From CAZEZY01 sp964516635 (lineage in GTDB: Bacteria; Pseudomonadota; Gammaproteobacteria; Burkholderiales; Burkholderiaceae_C), in the NCBI GenBank assembly GCA_964516635.1, contig CAZEZY010000050.1, forward strand, positions 1-16,065: DNA of 16,065 nt, given 5' to 3'. This document shows, piece by piece, positions 7,071 to 14,834 of the stretch. Within the stretch, counting starts at the first letter, position 1. Each line of letters begins with the position of its first letter. The notes beneath the pieces are model-generated. The model made no database searches and was not told the DNA's origin. It saw only the letters and a program-made list of their open reading frames with translations. The position numbers were made by a program, and so were the translations under genes.

Positions 7071-9389
7071 ATGAAACACAAGCCATCCCGCTTGCGAGGC
7101 ATTGCCTGGAGCGCCCTGTTGTCAACTCTGGTGGCGGCATTGCCGGCCTGGGCCGTCGATCCCTTCACCTTGCGCGACATCCGTGTCGAGGGCTTGCAGC
7201 GGGTCGAGCCTGGTACCATTTTTGCCTCACTGCCTTTCCGGGTTGGCGATACCTACTCCGATGATCAGGGGTCGGCCGCCATCCGGGCGTTGTTTGGCCT
7301 GGGTCTGTTTTCCGATGTCCGGCTTCAAGTGGACGGAAACGTGCTCGTGGTCATCGTCGAGGAACGCCCGACGGTGGCCGATGTCACCTTTTCTGGTGTG
7401 CGTGAATTTGACAACGAGGTATTGCGCCGCGCTCTGCGCGATGTGGGCCTGACCGAAGGCCGACCTTTCGACCGTGCGCTGGCGGACCGAGCCGAGCAGG
7501 AACTCAAACGGCAGTATCTGAACCGCAGCATGTATGCGGCAGCCATCACCACCACGGTCACACCCATCGAGCGCAACCGGGTGAACATCAATTTCAGCGT
7601 CAGTGAAGGCGATGTCTCCAAGATTCGCGACATTCGCATCGTGGGCAATGAGGCGTTCAGCGATGCCACCCTGCGCGGCCTGTTTGACCTGAACACGGGT
7701 GGCTGGCTCAGCTGGTACACCAAATCTGACCGTTATTCCCGCGCCAAGCTCAATGCAGACCTCGAAACGCTGCGGTCCTACTACCTGACCCGAGGTTTTC
7801 TGGAGTTTTCCATCGATTCCACCCAGGTGGCGATCACCCCCGGCAAGGAGGAGATGTCGATCGCCATCAACATCACCGAAGGCAAACGTTACGTGGTGTC
7901 GGGCGTGCGGCTGGAAGGGGATTACATCGGGCGGGAAGCGGAATTCCAGTCCTTGATCCGGATCCGGCCCGGTCAGGCTTACAACGCCGAGGACGTGTCA
8001 GAAACCACACGGGCTTTTTCTGACTATTTCGGCGCCTTCGGTTTTGCGTTTGCCCGGGTCGAGGCCGTCCCGGAGATCGATCGCGACAACGCCCGGGTGG
8101 CCATGGTGCTGAGGGCTCAACCGTCCCGGCGGGCTTATGTCCGTCGCATCAACGTCGAAGGCAACAATCGCACCCGCGACGAGGTCATCCGGCGGGAATT
8201 CCGGCAACTTGAAGCGGCCTGGTACGACAGCGATCGCATCCGGCTGTCTCGCGACCGGGTGGACCGCCTCGGCTTTTTCACCCAGGTATCCATTGACACG
8301 CGCGAAGTGCCCGACGTACCCGATCAGGTGGATCTTGTGGTGACCGTGGAGGAAAAGCCCACCGGCAACCTGTCGATCGGTGCCGGTTACTCACAAGCCG
8401 AAAAACTGTCGCTCGTGGCGGGTATCCAGCAGGAGAACGTGTTTGGGAGCGGCAACTATCTTGGTTTGAACCTGAATACCAGCAAGTTCAACAGGCTGCT
8501 GGTCCTGAGTACGGTGAACCCTTACTTTACGGCTGATGGAATCTCCCGTTCCTTTGACCTCTATTACAGGACCACGCGACCCCTGTCGGAGCAAGAAAGT
8601 GATTACCGTCTGGTCACTCCGGGAGCCAGTATCCGGTTTGGTGTTCCTTTTACCGAGACCGATACCGTCTTCTTTGGCGCAGGTATTGAGCAGACAAAGA
8701 TTGAGCCTGGAAACGGTTTGCCTCTCGCCTATCAGCAATTCATTGCTGATTTTGGGCAGTCGGCTACCTCGATCCCTTTAACCATCGGTTGGGCAAGAGA
8801 TACGCGCGACAGTGCACTGGTCCCGACTCAGGGTCGACTGATGCGTTTCAACGGGGAGTTGGGTGTCGCGGGTGACACCCGCTATACCAAGCTCAGCGGC
8901 CAGTTCCAGCAGTACATTCCGCTTTCGAAGCAGTACACACTGGCCTTCAACGCCGAAGCGGGTTGGGGCAAGGGCCTGGGCGGCAAGCCGTTCCCGCTGT
9001 TCAAGAACTTCTTTGGTGGAGGCCTCGGCTCTGTTCGAGGCTTCGAGCAAGGAACGCTCGGTGGCATCAGTGGGCTGGTCAATAATGCAACTTCGATCTC
9101 CTACATCGGTGGCTCCCGGATGGTGCTGCTGAACACCGAAATCATCACCCCTTTCCCTGGCGCTGGCAACGACAGAACCCTGCGCATGTTTGGCTTCTTT
9201 GACCTCGGTAATGTGTCGGACGATTTTCGCAAGACAACCAAGCTCTCCGATTTGCGCGCTTCGGCTGGTATCGGGATCAGCTGGATCTCGCCGGTGGGTC
9301 CGCTTAGAATCGCCTATGCCCGTCCCGTTCGCAAGTTCGCGAACGACAAACCCCAAAGCATTCAATTCCAGATTGGAACCTCATTCTGA
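7071..9389 (+). CDS. bamA: Outer membrane protein assembly factor BamA (Omp85)
   Basis: Essential core of the BAM complex, which folds beta-barrel proteins into the outer membrane. The 772-residue precursor has a Sec signal peptide (basic MKHKPSRLR, hydrophobic core, AWA at 26-28, cleavage likely before Val29). Five POTRA domains occupy roughly 29-428; POTRA1 begins FTLRDIRVEGLQRVEPGTIF, and the others show the repeated GNxxxxD/R pattern such as VEGNNRTRDEVIRREF. The 16-strand barrel runs from about 431 to the end and contains the conserved VRGF loop-6 motif at 655-658. The C-terminus FQIGTSF ends in Phe, as expected of an outer-membrane beta-signal. Its stop overlaps the ompH start by one base (TGATG). 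Part of the barrel region is clearly less GC-rich than the POTRA region. Confidence 0.98.
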   Translation: MKHKPSRLRGIAWSALLSTLVAALPAWAVDPFTLRDIRVEGLQRVEPGTIFASLPFRVGDTYSDDQGSAAIRALFGLGLFSDVRLQVDGNVLVVIVEERPTVADVTFSGVREFDNEVLRRALRDVGLTEGRPFDRALADRAEQELKRQYLNRSMYAAAITTTVTPIERNRVNINFSVSEGDVSKIRDIRIVGNEAFSDATLRGLFDLNTGGWLSWYTKSDRYSRAKLNADLETLRSYYLTRGFLEFSIDSTQVAITPGKEEMSIAINITEGKRYVVSGVRLEGDYIGREAEFQSLIRIRPGQAYNAEDVSETTRAFSDYFGAFGFAFARVEAVPEIDRDNARVAMVLRAQPSRRAYVRRINVEGNNRTRDEVIRREFRQLEAAWYDSDRIRLSRDRVDRLGFFTQVSIDTREVPDVPDQVDLVVTVEEKPTGNLSIGAGYSQAEKLSLVAGIQQENVFGSGNYLGLNLNTSKFNRLLVLSTVNPYFTADGISRSFDLYYRTTRPLSEQESDYRLVTPGASIRFGVPFTETDTVFFGAGIEQTKIEPGNGLPLAYQQFIADFGQSATSIPLTIGWARDTRDSALVPTQGRLMRFNGELGVAGDTRYTKLSGQFQQYIPLSKQYTLAFNAEAGWGKGLGGKPFPLFKNFFGGGLGSVRGFEQGTLGGISGLVNNATSISYIGGSRMVLLNTEIITPFPGAGNDRTLRMFGFFDLGNVSDDFRKTTKLSDLRASAGIGISWISPVGPLRIAYARPVRKFANDKPQSIQFQIGTSF

Positions 9390-9907
9390 TGAAATCGATT
9401 TCTCGTGATGTGTTTCGCCGTGGTCTGACGGTACTCGTTCTTGGTATGGCCGCTGCAACCGCATATGCCCAGGACTTCAAGTTTGGTTATGTCAATGTTG
9501 ATCGAATCATCCGTGATTCCGCAGCGGCCAAGGCTTCAACGGCCAAGTTAGAACAAGAGTTCTCTCGCCGAGAGCGTGAGATTGAAAATCTCCGTACTCA
9601 GCTGCGAACGGCTTCCGAAAAGTTCGAACGTGAAAGCCCGACGTTGTCCGAAACCCAGCGGACCACCCGTCAGCGCCAGCTGGTCGATCTGGATCGCGAT
9701 TTCCAGCGTCGCAGCCGTGAATTTCAGGAAGATCTGAATCTCCGAAAGAATGAGGAACTCCAGCAGGTGCTTGAGCGGGCCAACCGCGTGATCCGGCAGA
9801 TTGCCGAGGCTGAGAAATACGACCTGATCATTCAAGAGATGGTTTACATCAATCCCAAGCACGACATCACCGAAAGAGTGATCAATGGCTTGAACAATGC
9901 CCGCTGA
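9389..9907 (+). CDS. skp: Periplasmic chaperone Skp/OmpH
   Basis: Trimeric periplasmic holdase that escorts unfolded outer-membrane proteins to BamA. The 172-residue precursor has a signal peptide ending AYA (25-27), then the conserved mature start FKFGYVNVDRIIRDS. A long charged coiled-coil region follows (about 45-140), rich in Arg, Glu and Gln, forming the tentacle helices. The C-terminal strand region KYDLIIQEMVYINPKHDIT (143-161) returns to the trimer body. The ATG overlaps the bamA stop by one base, so the two are almost certainly translated in a coupled manner, matching their joint role. The gene is also called ompH in this group. Base composition is more AT-rich than the lipid A genes that follow. 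Confidence 0.95.
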   Translation: MKSISRDVFRRGLTVLVLGMAAATAYAQDFKFGYVNVDRIIRDSAAAKASTAKLEQEFSRREREIENLRTQLRTASEKFERESPTLSETQRTTRQRQLVDLDRDFQRRSREFQEDLNLRKNEELQQVLERANRVIRQIAEAEKYDLIIQEMVYINPKHDITERVINGLNNAR

Positions 9908-9910
9908 GGC

Positions 9911-10954
9911 GTGGCGTCCAGTGTGACGGCAACGCTTGCTGACATCCACGCCGCCCTGGGCGGCGTTTTGCATGGTGACCCAGACAGGTTGGTCCACCAG
10001 ATAGCCTCGCTCGAAGCTGCAGGCCCGGATGACTTGTCCTTTGTCGCGCATGCCCGTTATGCCGCGCAACTGACAACCACCCGTGCGGGCGCCCTGATTG
10101 TTCCATCCGGATTGGTGGATCAAGCCCTTGCACGGGGGGCGTGTCTTGAAACGCCCGATCCGTATCACTACTTTGCACGTCTCACCCAGTGGTGGCGGGC
10201 CCGACAAATCGCGGATGATGGCGAAGACACACCTGAGATTCACCCCACGGCTTATGTGCATCCGTCGGCCATGGTGTCGGAGGGCGTCAGTCTGGGCCCG
10301 TTTGCCGTGATCGAGGCGGGTGCCATCGTGCAACCCCTTGCCCGAATCGGTGCCCACAGCGTGGTCGAGCGAAACGCTCGGGTGGGTGCCGGTTGCCGTG
10401 TCGCTCCACGGGTGGTTCTGGGAAGAGGCTGTTCGATCGGTGACCGGTGTGTGGTGCATGCTGGCGTGGTGATCGGTGCCGATGGTTTCGGTTTTGCCCC
10501 CCATCAGGGTCAGTGGGTCAAGATCGAACAGTTGGGTGCCGTTCGCATCGGCAACGATGTGGAGATCGGCGCCAACACCTGCATCGACCGTGGCGCCCTG
10601 GAAGACACCGTGATCGAGGACGGTGTCAAACTCGACAACCTCATCCAGATCGGTCACAACGTGCACATTGGTCGTCACACCGCGATGGCCGGTTGTGTGG
10701 GGATCGCGGGCAGTGCGCGAATTGGTGCCCACTGCACGGTGGGGGGCGGTGCGGTGGTGCTGGGGCATCTGACCCTGGCCGATCATGTTCACATCTCGGC
10801 TGCATCGGTGGTCATGCGGTCCATTGTTCAGCCAGGCCAGTACAGCGGTGTCTTCCCCATCGACGACAATAAGAACTGGGAAAAAAATGCCGCCACCTTG
10901 CGGCAGCTTTACCGATTGCGCGAACGCATCAAAGCCTTGGAACAACGATCATGA
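9911..10954 (+). CDS. lpxD: UDP-3-O-(3-hydroxyacyl)glucosamine N-acyltransferase
   Basis: Third enzyme of lipid A synthesis: transfers a 3-hydroxyacyl chain from ACP to the 2-amino group of UDP-3-O-acyl-glucosamine, in the cytoplasm. The 347-residue product has the N-terminal uridine-binding domain (about 1-105), then a left-handed parallel beta-helix of hexapeptide repeats (about 108-305) and a C-terminal helix. The catalytic His is His249 in IGHNVHIG (E. coli His239), and His286 matches E. coli His276. The signature DGFGFAP is at 191-197. The start is a GTG at 9911, 3 bases after the ompH stop; a second in-frame GTG is at 9923. Neither has an ideally spaced ribosome binding site (TGAGG at 9905-9909 is very close to the first), so the start is uncertain by four codons. 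Confidence 0.96.
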   Translation: MASSVTATLADIHAALGGVLHGDPDRLVHQIASLEAAGPDDLSFVAHARYAAQLTTTRAGALIVPSGLVDQALARGACLETPDPYHYFARLTQWWRARQIADDGEDTPEIHPTAYVHPSAMVSEGVSLGPFAVIEAGAIVQPLARIGAHSVVERNARVGAGCRVAPRVVLGRGCSIGDRCVVHAGVVIGADGFGFAPHQGQWVKIEQLGAVRIGNDVEIGANTCIDRGALEDTVIEDGVKLDNLIQIGHNVHIGRHTAMAGCVGIAGSARIGAHCTVGGGAVVLGHLTLADHVHISAASVVMRSIVQPGQYSGVFPIDDNKNWEKNAATLRQLYRLRERIKALEQRS

Positions 10955-11391
10955 TGGACATTCACCAGATATTGAAACAACTGCCTCACCGTTATCCGAT
11001 CCTGCTGGTGGATCGGGTGCTGTCGGTCGAGAAAGGCAAGTCCATCCGGTCGCTCAAGAACGTGACCATCAACGAGCCCCAGTTCAATGGCCATTTTCCG
11101 CATCGCCCGGTGTTTCCTGGGGTTTACATGCTGGAAGCCATGGCCCAGACGGCTGCGCTGCTGGCCTTCGACACCCTGGGCGTGACGCCCGACGAGAAGA
11201 CCGTCTACTATTTTGCCGGTATCGATGGCGCGCGTTTCAAACGGCCTGTCGAGCCCGGCGATCAGCTGATCATGGACGTCAGCCTGGAGCGCATGAAGGC
11301 CGGCATCTTCAAGTTCAAGGGCATCGCCCGTGTGGGTGAAGAAGTGGCCTGTGAAGCCGAACTGATGTGCACCATGCGCACCATCGCCTGA
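10951..11391 (+). CDS. fabZ: 3-hydroxyacyl-[acyl-carrier-protein] dehydratase FabZ
   Basis: Cytoplasmic hot-dog-fold enzyme that dehydrates 3-hydroxyacyl-ACP to trans-2-enoyl-ACP in fatty acid elongation. It competes with LpxA and LpxD for the same 3-hydroxyacyl-ACP pool, which explains its place among the lpx genes. The 146-residue product has the opening LPHRYPILLVDRV (11-23) and the catalytic block GHFPHRPVFPGVYMLEAMAQ (47-66), with His48 and Glu62 as the catalytic pair (His49/Glu63 in P. aeruginosa FabZ). Strands around YYFAGIDGARFKRPVEPGD are conserved. The ATG at 10951 overlaps the lpxD stop by 4 bases (ATGA), indicating coupling; a second in-frame ATG at 10954 is equally possible and would shorten the protein by one residue. 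Confidence 0.98.
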   Translation: MMDIHQILKQLPHRYPILLVDRVLSVEKGKSIRSLKNVTINEPQFNGHFPHRPVFPGVYMLEAMAQTAALLAFDTLGVTPDEKTVYYFAGIDGARFKRPVEPGDQLIMDVSLERMKAGIFKFKGIARVGEEVACEAELMCTMRTIA

Positions 11392-11400
11392 GGCGCAGGC

Positions 11401-12195
11401 ATGGCAGCCATTCATTCCACCGCTCTGGTGGACCCGAAAGCCGAACTGGACACGACTGTCAGTGTCGGCCCTTACACCGTGATCGGTCCACACGTGAAAG
11501 TGGGGGCGGGCACGCGCATCGGACCGCACTGCGTGATCGAGGGTCACACCACGCTAGGCACTGACAACCGCATTTACCAGTTCGTTTCGCTGGGTGCCGA
11601 TAACCAGGACAAGAAATACGCCGGCGAACCCTGTGAGCTCATCATCGGTGACCGCAACACCATTCGCGAGTTCAGCACCTATCACATCGGCACGGTCCAG
11701 GGGGGTGGCGTCACCCGTCTGGGCAACGACAACTGGATGATGGCCTACACCCACCTGGCCCACGACTGCCTGGTGGGCAACCACACCATTTTTGCCAACA
11801 ACGCCCAACTGGCTGGACATGTCGAGGTGGGTGACTGGGTGATCCTGGGCGGGTTTACCGTGGTTCACCAGTTTGTTCGGATTGGTGCACACGCCATGAC
11901 GGCCATGTGCTCCTTGCTGTTTGCCGATGTTCCCCCGTTCGTGATGGCCCAGGGTCAGCCGGCCGGCGCCCGTTCGATGAATTACGAGGGCTTGCGTCGT
12001 CGTGGATTTGGTGCTGAGCGCATCTCGGCGGTCAAAGCCATGCACAAGGCCTTGTACCGCGACAACCTCACCCTGGATCAGGCCTCTCAGCGCATTGCGG
12101 AACTGCCAGCCCGCCATCCTGAGGCCGAAGGAGACGTCGCCATGATGCTGGCTTTTCTGCAGGGCCTGTCCACCGAACGGGGCATTGTGCGTTGA
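11401..12195 (+). CDS. lpxA: UDP-N-acetylglucosamine O-acyltransferase
   Basis: First enzyme of lipid A synthesis: moves a 3-hydroxyacyl chain from ACP to the 3-OH of UDP-GlcNAc, in the cytoplasm. The 264-residue product is a trimeric left-handed beta-helix protein; hexapeptide repeats run from about residue 5 to 185, followed by a helical C-terminal domain. The catalytic His is His121 in LAHDCLVGNH (E. coli His125), with His140 in AGHVEVGD (E. coli His144) and GTVQGGG at 97-103. The residue at the acyl-chain ruler position is Met169, where E. coli has Gly173, predicting a shorter chain than C14. The ATG at 11401 lies 9 bases after the fabZ stop, with a TGAGG-like box overlapping that stop. 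Confidence 0.98.
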   Translation: MAAIHSTALVDPKAELDTTVSVGPYTVIGPHVKVGAGTRIGPHCVIEGHTTLGTDNRIYQFVSLGADNQDKKYAGEPCELIIGDRNTIREFSTYHIGTVQGGGVTRLGNDNWMMAYTHLAHDCLVGNHTIFANNAQLAGHVEVGDWVILGGFTVVHQFVRIGAHAMTAMCSLLFADVPPFVMAQGQPAGARSMNYEGLRRRGFGAERISAVKAMHKALYRDNLTLDQASQRIAELPARHPEAEGDVAMMLAFLQGLSTERGIVR

Positions 12196-13352
12196 ATCCA
12201 GGCACTGCCTCCTGTGAGGTGGCCATGGTGGCGGGAGAAACCTCCGGCGACCTGTTGGCAGCCCAGTTGCTGAGCGGCATCCATGAGCGATGGCCCGAAT
12301 GGCGAGTGGCCGGTATTGGGGGTCCCCAGATGCAGGCACAGGGTTTTGAGGCCTGGTGGCCCAGCGAACAACTCGCGGTCCGGGGTTACATCGAGGTCTT
12401 GTGGCACTACCGCGAGATTGTGGGTATCCGCCGACGGTTGCGCGAACGCCTGCTGGCCCATCCTCCTCGACTGTTCGTGGGGGTGGATGCACCCGATTTC
12501 AACCTTGATCTGGAAGGCGATTTGCGCGCTGCCGGTGTGAAAACGGTGCATCTGGTGGCGCCTGCCGTCTGGGCATGGCGACCTGAGCGCATCGAGATCA
12601 TCCGACGCCATGTGGACCATCTGCTGTGCATCTTCCCTTTTGAACCTGACATCTTCCGTCAGAGTGGTATCGAGGCGACCTATGTCGGACACCCGCTGGC
12701 CCCCCTGATTCCCCTGTCGCCTGACCGCCAGGCGGCACGGCAGAAGCTGGGGAGGCCGCCTGGCGAGCCGCTGGTGGCCCTCCTGCCTGGCAGCCGGCGG
12801 GCCGAGATCGAGCACCTGCTTCCCCGCTTCCTGAAAGCGGCGAAACGGATGCGACAGGCGATGCCTGAGGTCGGATTCATTCTCCCAGCGGTTCCGGCCT
12901 TGCTCACGCGTATCGAATCCCTGGTGGCTTCGGCAGGGATGCAGGATGTGGTTCAGGTGATTCGAGGCGATTCGCACACGGCACTGGCTGCATGCAATGT
13001 GACGCTGATTGCCAGCGGCACGGCCACTCTGGAGGCCGCGTTACACAAACGTCCCATGGTGATCGCCTACCACATGAACGCCTTGTCTTGGATGCTGCAT
13101 CAGCGCAAGCGGTTGCAGCCCTGGGTGGGCTTGCCCAATATCCTGGCGGGGGAGTTTGTGGTGCCTGAATTCCTGCAGGAAGCCGCCACACCGGATGCGC
13201 TGGCCCAGGCGACACTGGCCTGGCTGGCCAGGGATCCGGACACGCGGGAACGGGTCGAGCGTCTGACCCTGCGCTTCACCCGCATGCACCAGGAACTGAC
13301 CCAGAACACTTCGGAGTTGGCCATCGATGCGATCGCGAAAGTCCTGGCCTGA
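12192..13352 (+). CDS. lpxB: Lipid-A-disaccharide synthase
   Basis: GT19 glycosyltransferase that condenses UDP-2,3-diacylglucosamine with lipid X to form the lipid A disaccharide, at the inner face of the inner membrane. The 386-residue product shows MVAGETSGDLL (12-22), VGVDAPDFN (97-104, with the conserved catalytic-type Asp99), PAVWAWRPERI (124-134), VGHPL (165-169), LLPGSRRAEIEHLL (197-210) and the nucleotide-sugar motif ASGTATLEAAL (274-284). I chose the TTG at 12192, overlapping the lpxA stop by 4 bases (TTGA), because it keeps a normal N-terminal strand before MVAGE. Alternatives are GTG at 12219 and ATG at 12225; the latter would start at MVAGE and remove the first strand. No strong ribosome binding site decides between them. 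rnhB starts inside its last 26 bases. Confidence 0.95.
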   Translation: MNPGTASCEVAMVAGETSGDLLAAQLLSGIHERWPEWRVAGIGGPQMQAQGFEAWWPSEQLAVRGYIEVLWHYREIVGIRRRLRERLLAHPPRLFVGVDAPDFNLDLEGDLRAAGVKTVHLVAPAVWAWRPERIEIIRRHVDHLLCIFPFEPDIFRQSGIEATYVGHPLAPLIPLSPDRQAARQKLGRPPGEPLVALLPGSRRAEIEHLLPRFLKAAKRMRQAMPEVGFILPAVPALLTRIESLVASAGMQDVVQVIRGDSHTALAACNVTLIASGTATLEAALHKRPMVIAYHMNALSWMLHQRKRLQPWVGLPNILAGEFVVPEFLQEAATPDALAQATLAWLARDPDTRERVERLTLRFTRMHQELTQNTSELAIDAIAKVLA

Positions 13353-14001
13353 GCCCCTGGCCGTTCAGCAATCGTTTGTGTGGGGAGACCCCGGCCTGGT
13401 GGCCGGCGTGGACGAGGCTGGGCGTGGGCCATTGGCTGGTCCTGTCGTGGCGGCTGCAGTCATTCTGGATGAATCTCACCCGATCGAGGGGCTGGCCGAC
13501 TCCAAGAAACTCACGCCCGCCCGCCGGGAGCGTCTTCATGACGAGATTCGAGCGCACGCCTTGTGCTGTTCGGTGGCGATGGCGACGGTGGAGGAAATTG
13601 ACCGCCTGAACATCCTGCAGGCGACCTTGCTGGCCATGCGCCGGGCAGTGGAGGGTTTGCGATTGAAGCCACATCTGGTGCTGGTGGATGGCAACCGACT
13701 GCCCGTTCTGGGCATCAGGGCCGAAGCGGTGGTTCGGGGAGATGAGAGGGTGAAGGCCATCTCGGCTGCATCCATACTGGCCAAGGTGACCCGTGACCGT
13801 GGCTTGGCTGAGTTGCATCAACAATACCCGGTTTATGGCTTTGACCAGCACAAGGGCTATGGCACGGCCGTCCATCTGGAGGCTTTGCGCGCTCATGGTC
13901 CATGCCCGGCGCACCGTCGGAGTTTTGCCCCGGTGGCGCAAGCGGGCTGTGTGTCCGCTAACCGGTCAGTTGGCGCTGTGATGTCGAACAAGGGCGCATG
14001 A
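13327..14001 (+). CDS. rnhB: Ribonuclease HII
   Basis: Cytoplasmic endonuclease that cuts the RNA strand of RNA-DNA hybrids and removes single ribonucleotides misincorporated into DNA. The 224-residue product has the DEDD active site: Asp29 and Glu30 in GVDEAGRGPLAGPV (27-40), Asp121 in VDGNR (120-124) and Asp139 in RGDERV (137-142), the last spaced 18 residues from Asp121 exactly as in the E. coli enzyme. The conserved ISAASILAKVTRDR segment (145-158) and GYGT (177-180) are intact. The ATG at 13327 lies within the end of lpxB, with GGAG at 13313-13316 upstream. An in-frame GTG at 13378 is a possible later start. The lpxB-rnhB order is conserved in proteobacteria. Confidence 0.96.
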   Translation: MRSRKSWPEPLAVQQSFVWGDPGLVAGVDEAGRGPLAGPVVAAAVILDESHPIEGLADSKKLTPARRERLHDEIRAHALCCSVAMATVEEIDRLNILQATLLAMRRAVEGLRLKPHLVLVDGNRLPVLGIRAEAVVRGDERVKAISAASILAKVTRDRGLAELHQQYPVYGFDQHKGYGTAVHLEALRAHGPCPAHRRSFAPVAQAGCVSANRSVGAVMSNKGA

Positions 14002-14777
14002 TGTTGGACATCCTCACCTCCAGGGACAACCCCTTGGTCAAACAGTGTCGTTCTCTGGCTCAGGACCCGTCGTCCTACCGGAAGCTGGGGCAGGTCTGGC
14101 TTGAGGGTGACCATCTGGTTCGCGCCTTGCTTGCCAGAGGACGCTCGCCCTCGACGGTGGTCATGGCTGAGAGTCGTCAGCATCTCATGGGCGAGTGGGA
14201 CCTGCCGGTAGAGGTTCGGCGGGTGGTGGTGGCCGATCGGTTGATGGCCTGGATCAGCGGTCTGGAGTCTCCGCCCCCGGTGGCTTGTCTCTATCGCTTG
14301 CCTGTGTCGACTGGCTTGCAGCCAAATGAACCCACGGTGATTCTGGATCGATTGCAGGACCCAGGAAACGTGGGCTCCATCCTGCGAAGTGCCGCTGCCT
14401 TCGGCTTTCGCCAGATCCTCGCCATTCGAGGGACATCAGCGCTCTGGTCGCCCAAAGTGATGCGAGCCGGTATGGGGGCGCACTTTGCCCTGCACCTGGT
14501 GGAAGGGCTTGAAGTGGCCGATCTGTCGGCCCTGGCGGTGCCGCTGATTGCCACCAGTTCGCATCTGGGTGACGATCTCCATCAGGCGGGTCTGCCCTGG
14601 CCTTGCGCCTGGATGATGGGACATGAAGGGCAGGGCGTGTCGGACCGTTTGCTGGCACTGGCGGCCCACCATGTCCGTATTCCCCAGCCAGGCGGCGAGG
14701 AGTCCCTCAATGTGGCTGCCGCTGCCGCCATCTGTCTGTATACATCTGCCGTGGCCCAGGCCAGCGGTCGGTTATAA
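13998..14777 (+). CDS. SpoU/TrmH-family RNA 2'-O-methyltransferase
   Basis: SAM-dependent enzyme of the SPOUT superfamily that methylates a ribose 2'-OH in rRNA or tRNA; the substrate cannot be told from sequence. The 259-residue product has an N-terminal substrate-binding domain (about 1-105; it begins LTSRDNPLVKQCRSL and includes WLEGDHLVRALL, resembling RlmB/TsnR proteins) and a C-terminal trefoil-knot domain. SPOUT motif 1 is ILDRLQDPGNVGSILRSA (115-132, with Asn124 and Arg130). Motif 2 is GHEGQGVS (208-215), where many family members have GNEGQG. Motif 3 is IPQPGGEESLNVAAAAAI (228-245). Its ATG overlaps the rnhB stop by 4 bases (ATGA); another in-frame ATG follows at 14001. The TAA stop lies inside the carA -10 box. 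I give no symbol because the target nucleotide is unknown. Confidence 0.93.
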   Translation: MMLDILTSRDNPLVKQCRSLAQDPSSYRKLGQVWLEGDHLVRALLARGRSPSTVVMAESRQHLMGEWDLPVEVRRVVVADRLMAWISGLESPPPVACLYRLPVSTGLQPNEPTVILDRLQDPGNVGSILRSAAAFGFRQILAIRGTSALWSPKVMRAGMGAHFALHLVEGLEVADLSALAVPLIATSSHLGDDLHQAGLPWPCAWMMGHEGQGVSDRLLALAAHHVRIPQPGGEESLNVAAAAAICLYTSAVAQASGRL

Positions 14778-14778
14778 T
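14773..14778 (+). promoter_or_regulatory. -10 element of the probable carA promoter
   Basis: A perfect TATAAT overlaps the TAA stop of the methyltransferase gene. No convincing -35 hexamer is visible 16-18 bases upstream (the region reads CCGTGGCC), so an activator or other contacts may compensate. Transcription would begin near 14785, leaving a leader of about 104 bases before carA. A 112-base gap after a tightly packed gene set supports a new transcription unit here. Confidence 0.65.
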
Positions 14779-14783
14779 CAGCA

Positions 14784-14797
14784 GGTTTAGCCTAACC
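14784..14797 (+). repeat. Imperfect dyad at the predicted carA transcription start
   Basis: GGTT at 14784-14787 and AACC at 14794-14797 form an interrupted inverted repeat of 14 bases, right where transcription from the TATAAT would start. The position suits an operator, but no regulator can be named and the arms are short. Confidence 0.3.
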
Positions 14798-14834
14798 CCA
14801 CGCATCTGTCGTCGGCAGCGTCCGGCCTCCCCCT

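Noticed and set aside
10888..10905. Hairpin with a 6-bp stem (TGCCGC/GCGGCA) near the end of lpxD
   Set aside because: The following bases are GCTTTACC with no T-run, and the stem is short, so it does not make a terminator; it is probably chance in coding sequence.
9548..10945. Long open reading frame of 465 codons on the - strand, opposite skp and lpxD
   Set aside because: It is fully antisense to two certain genes, has no recognisable domain, and is rich in His, Gln and Gly as expected for the shadow of a high-GC hexapeptide-repeat gene.
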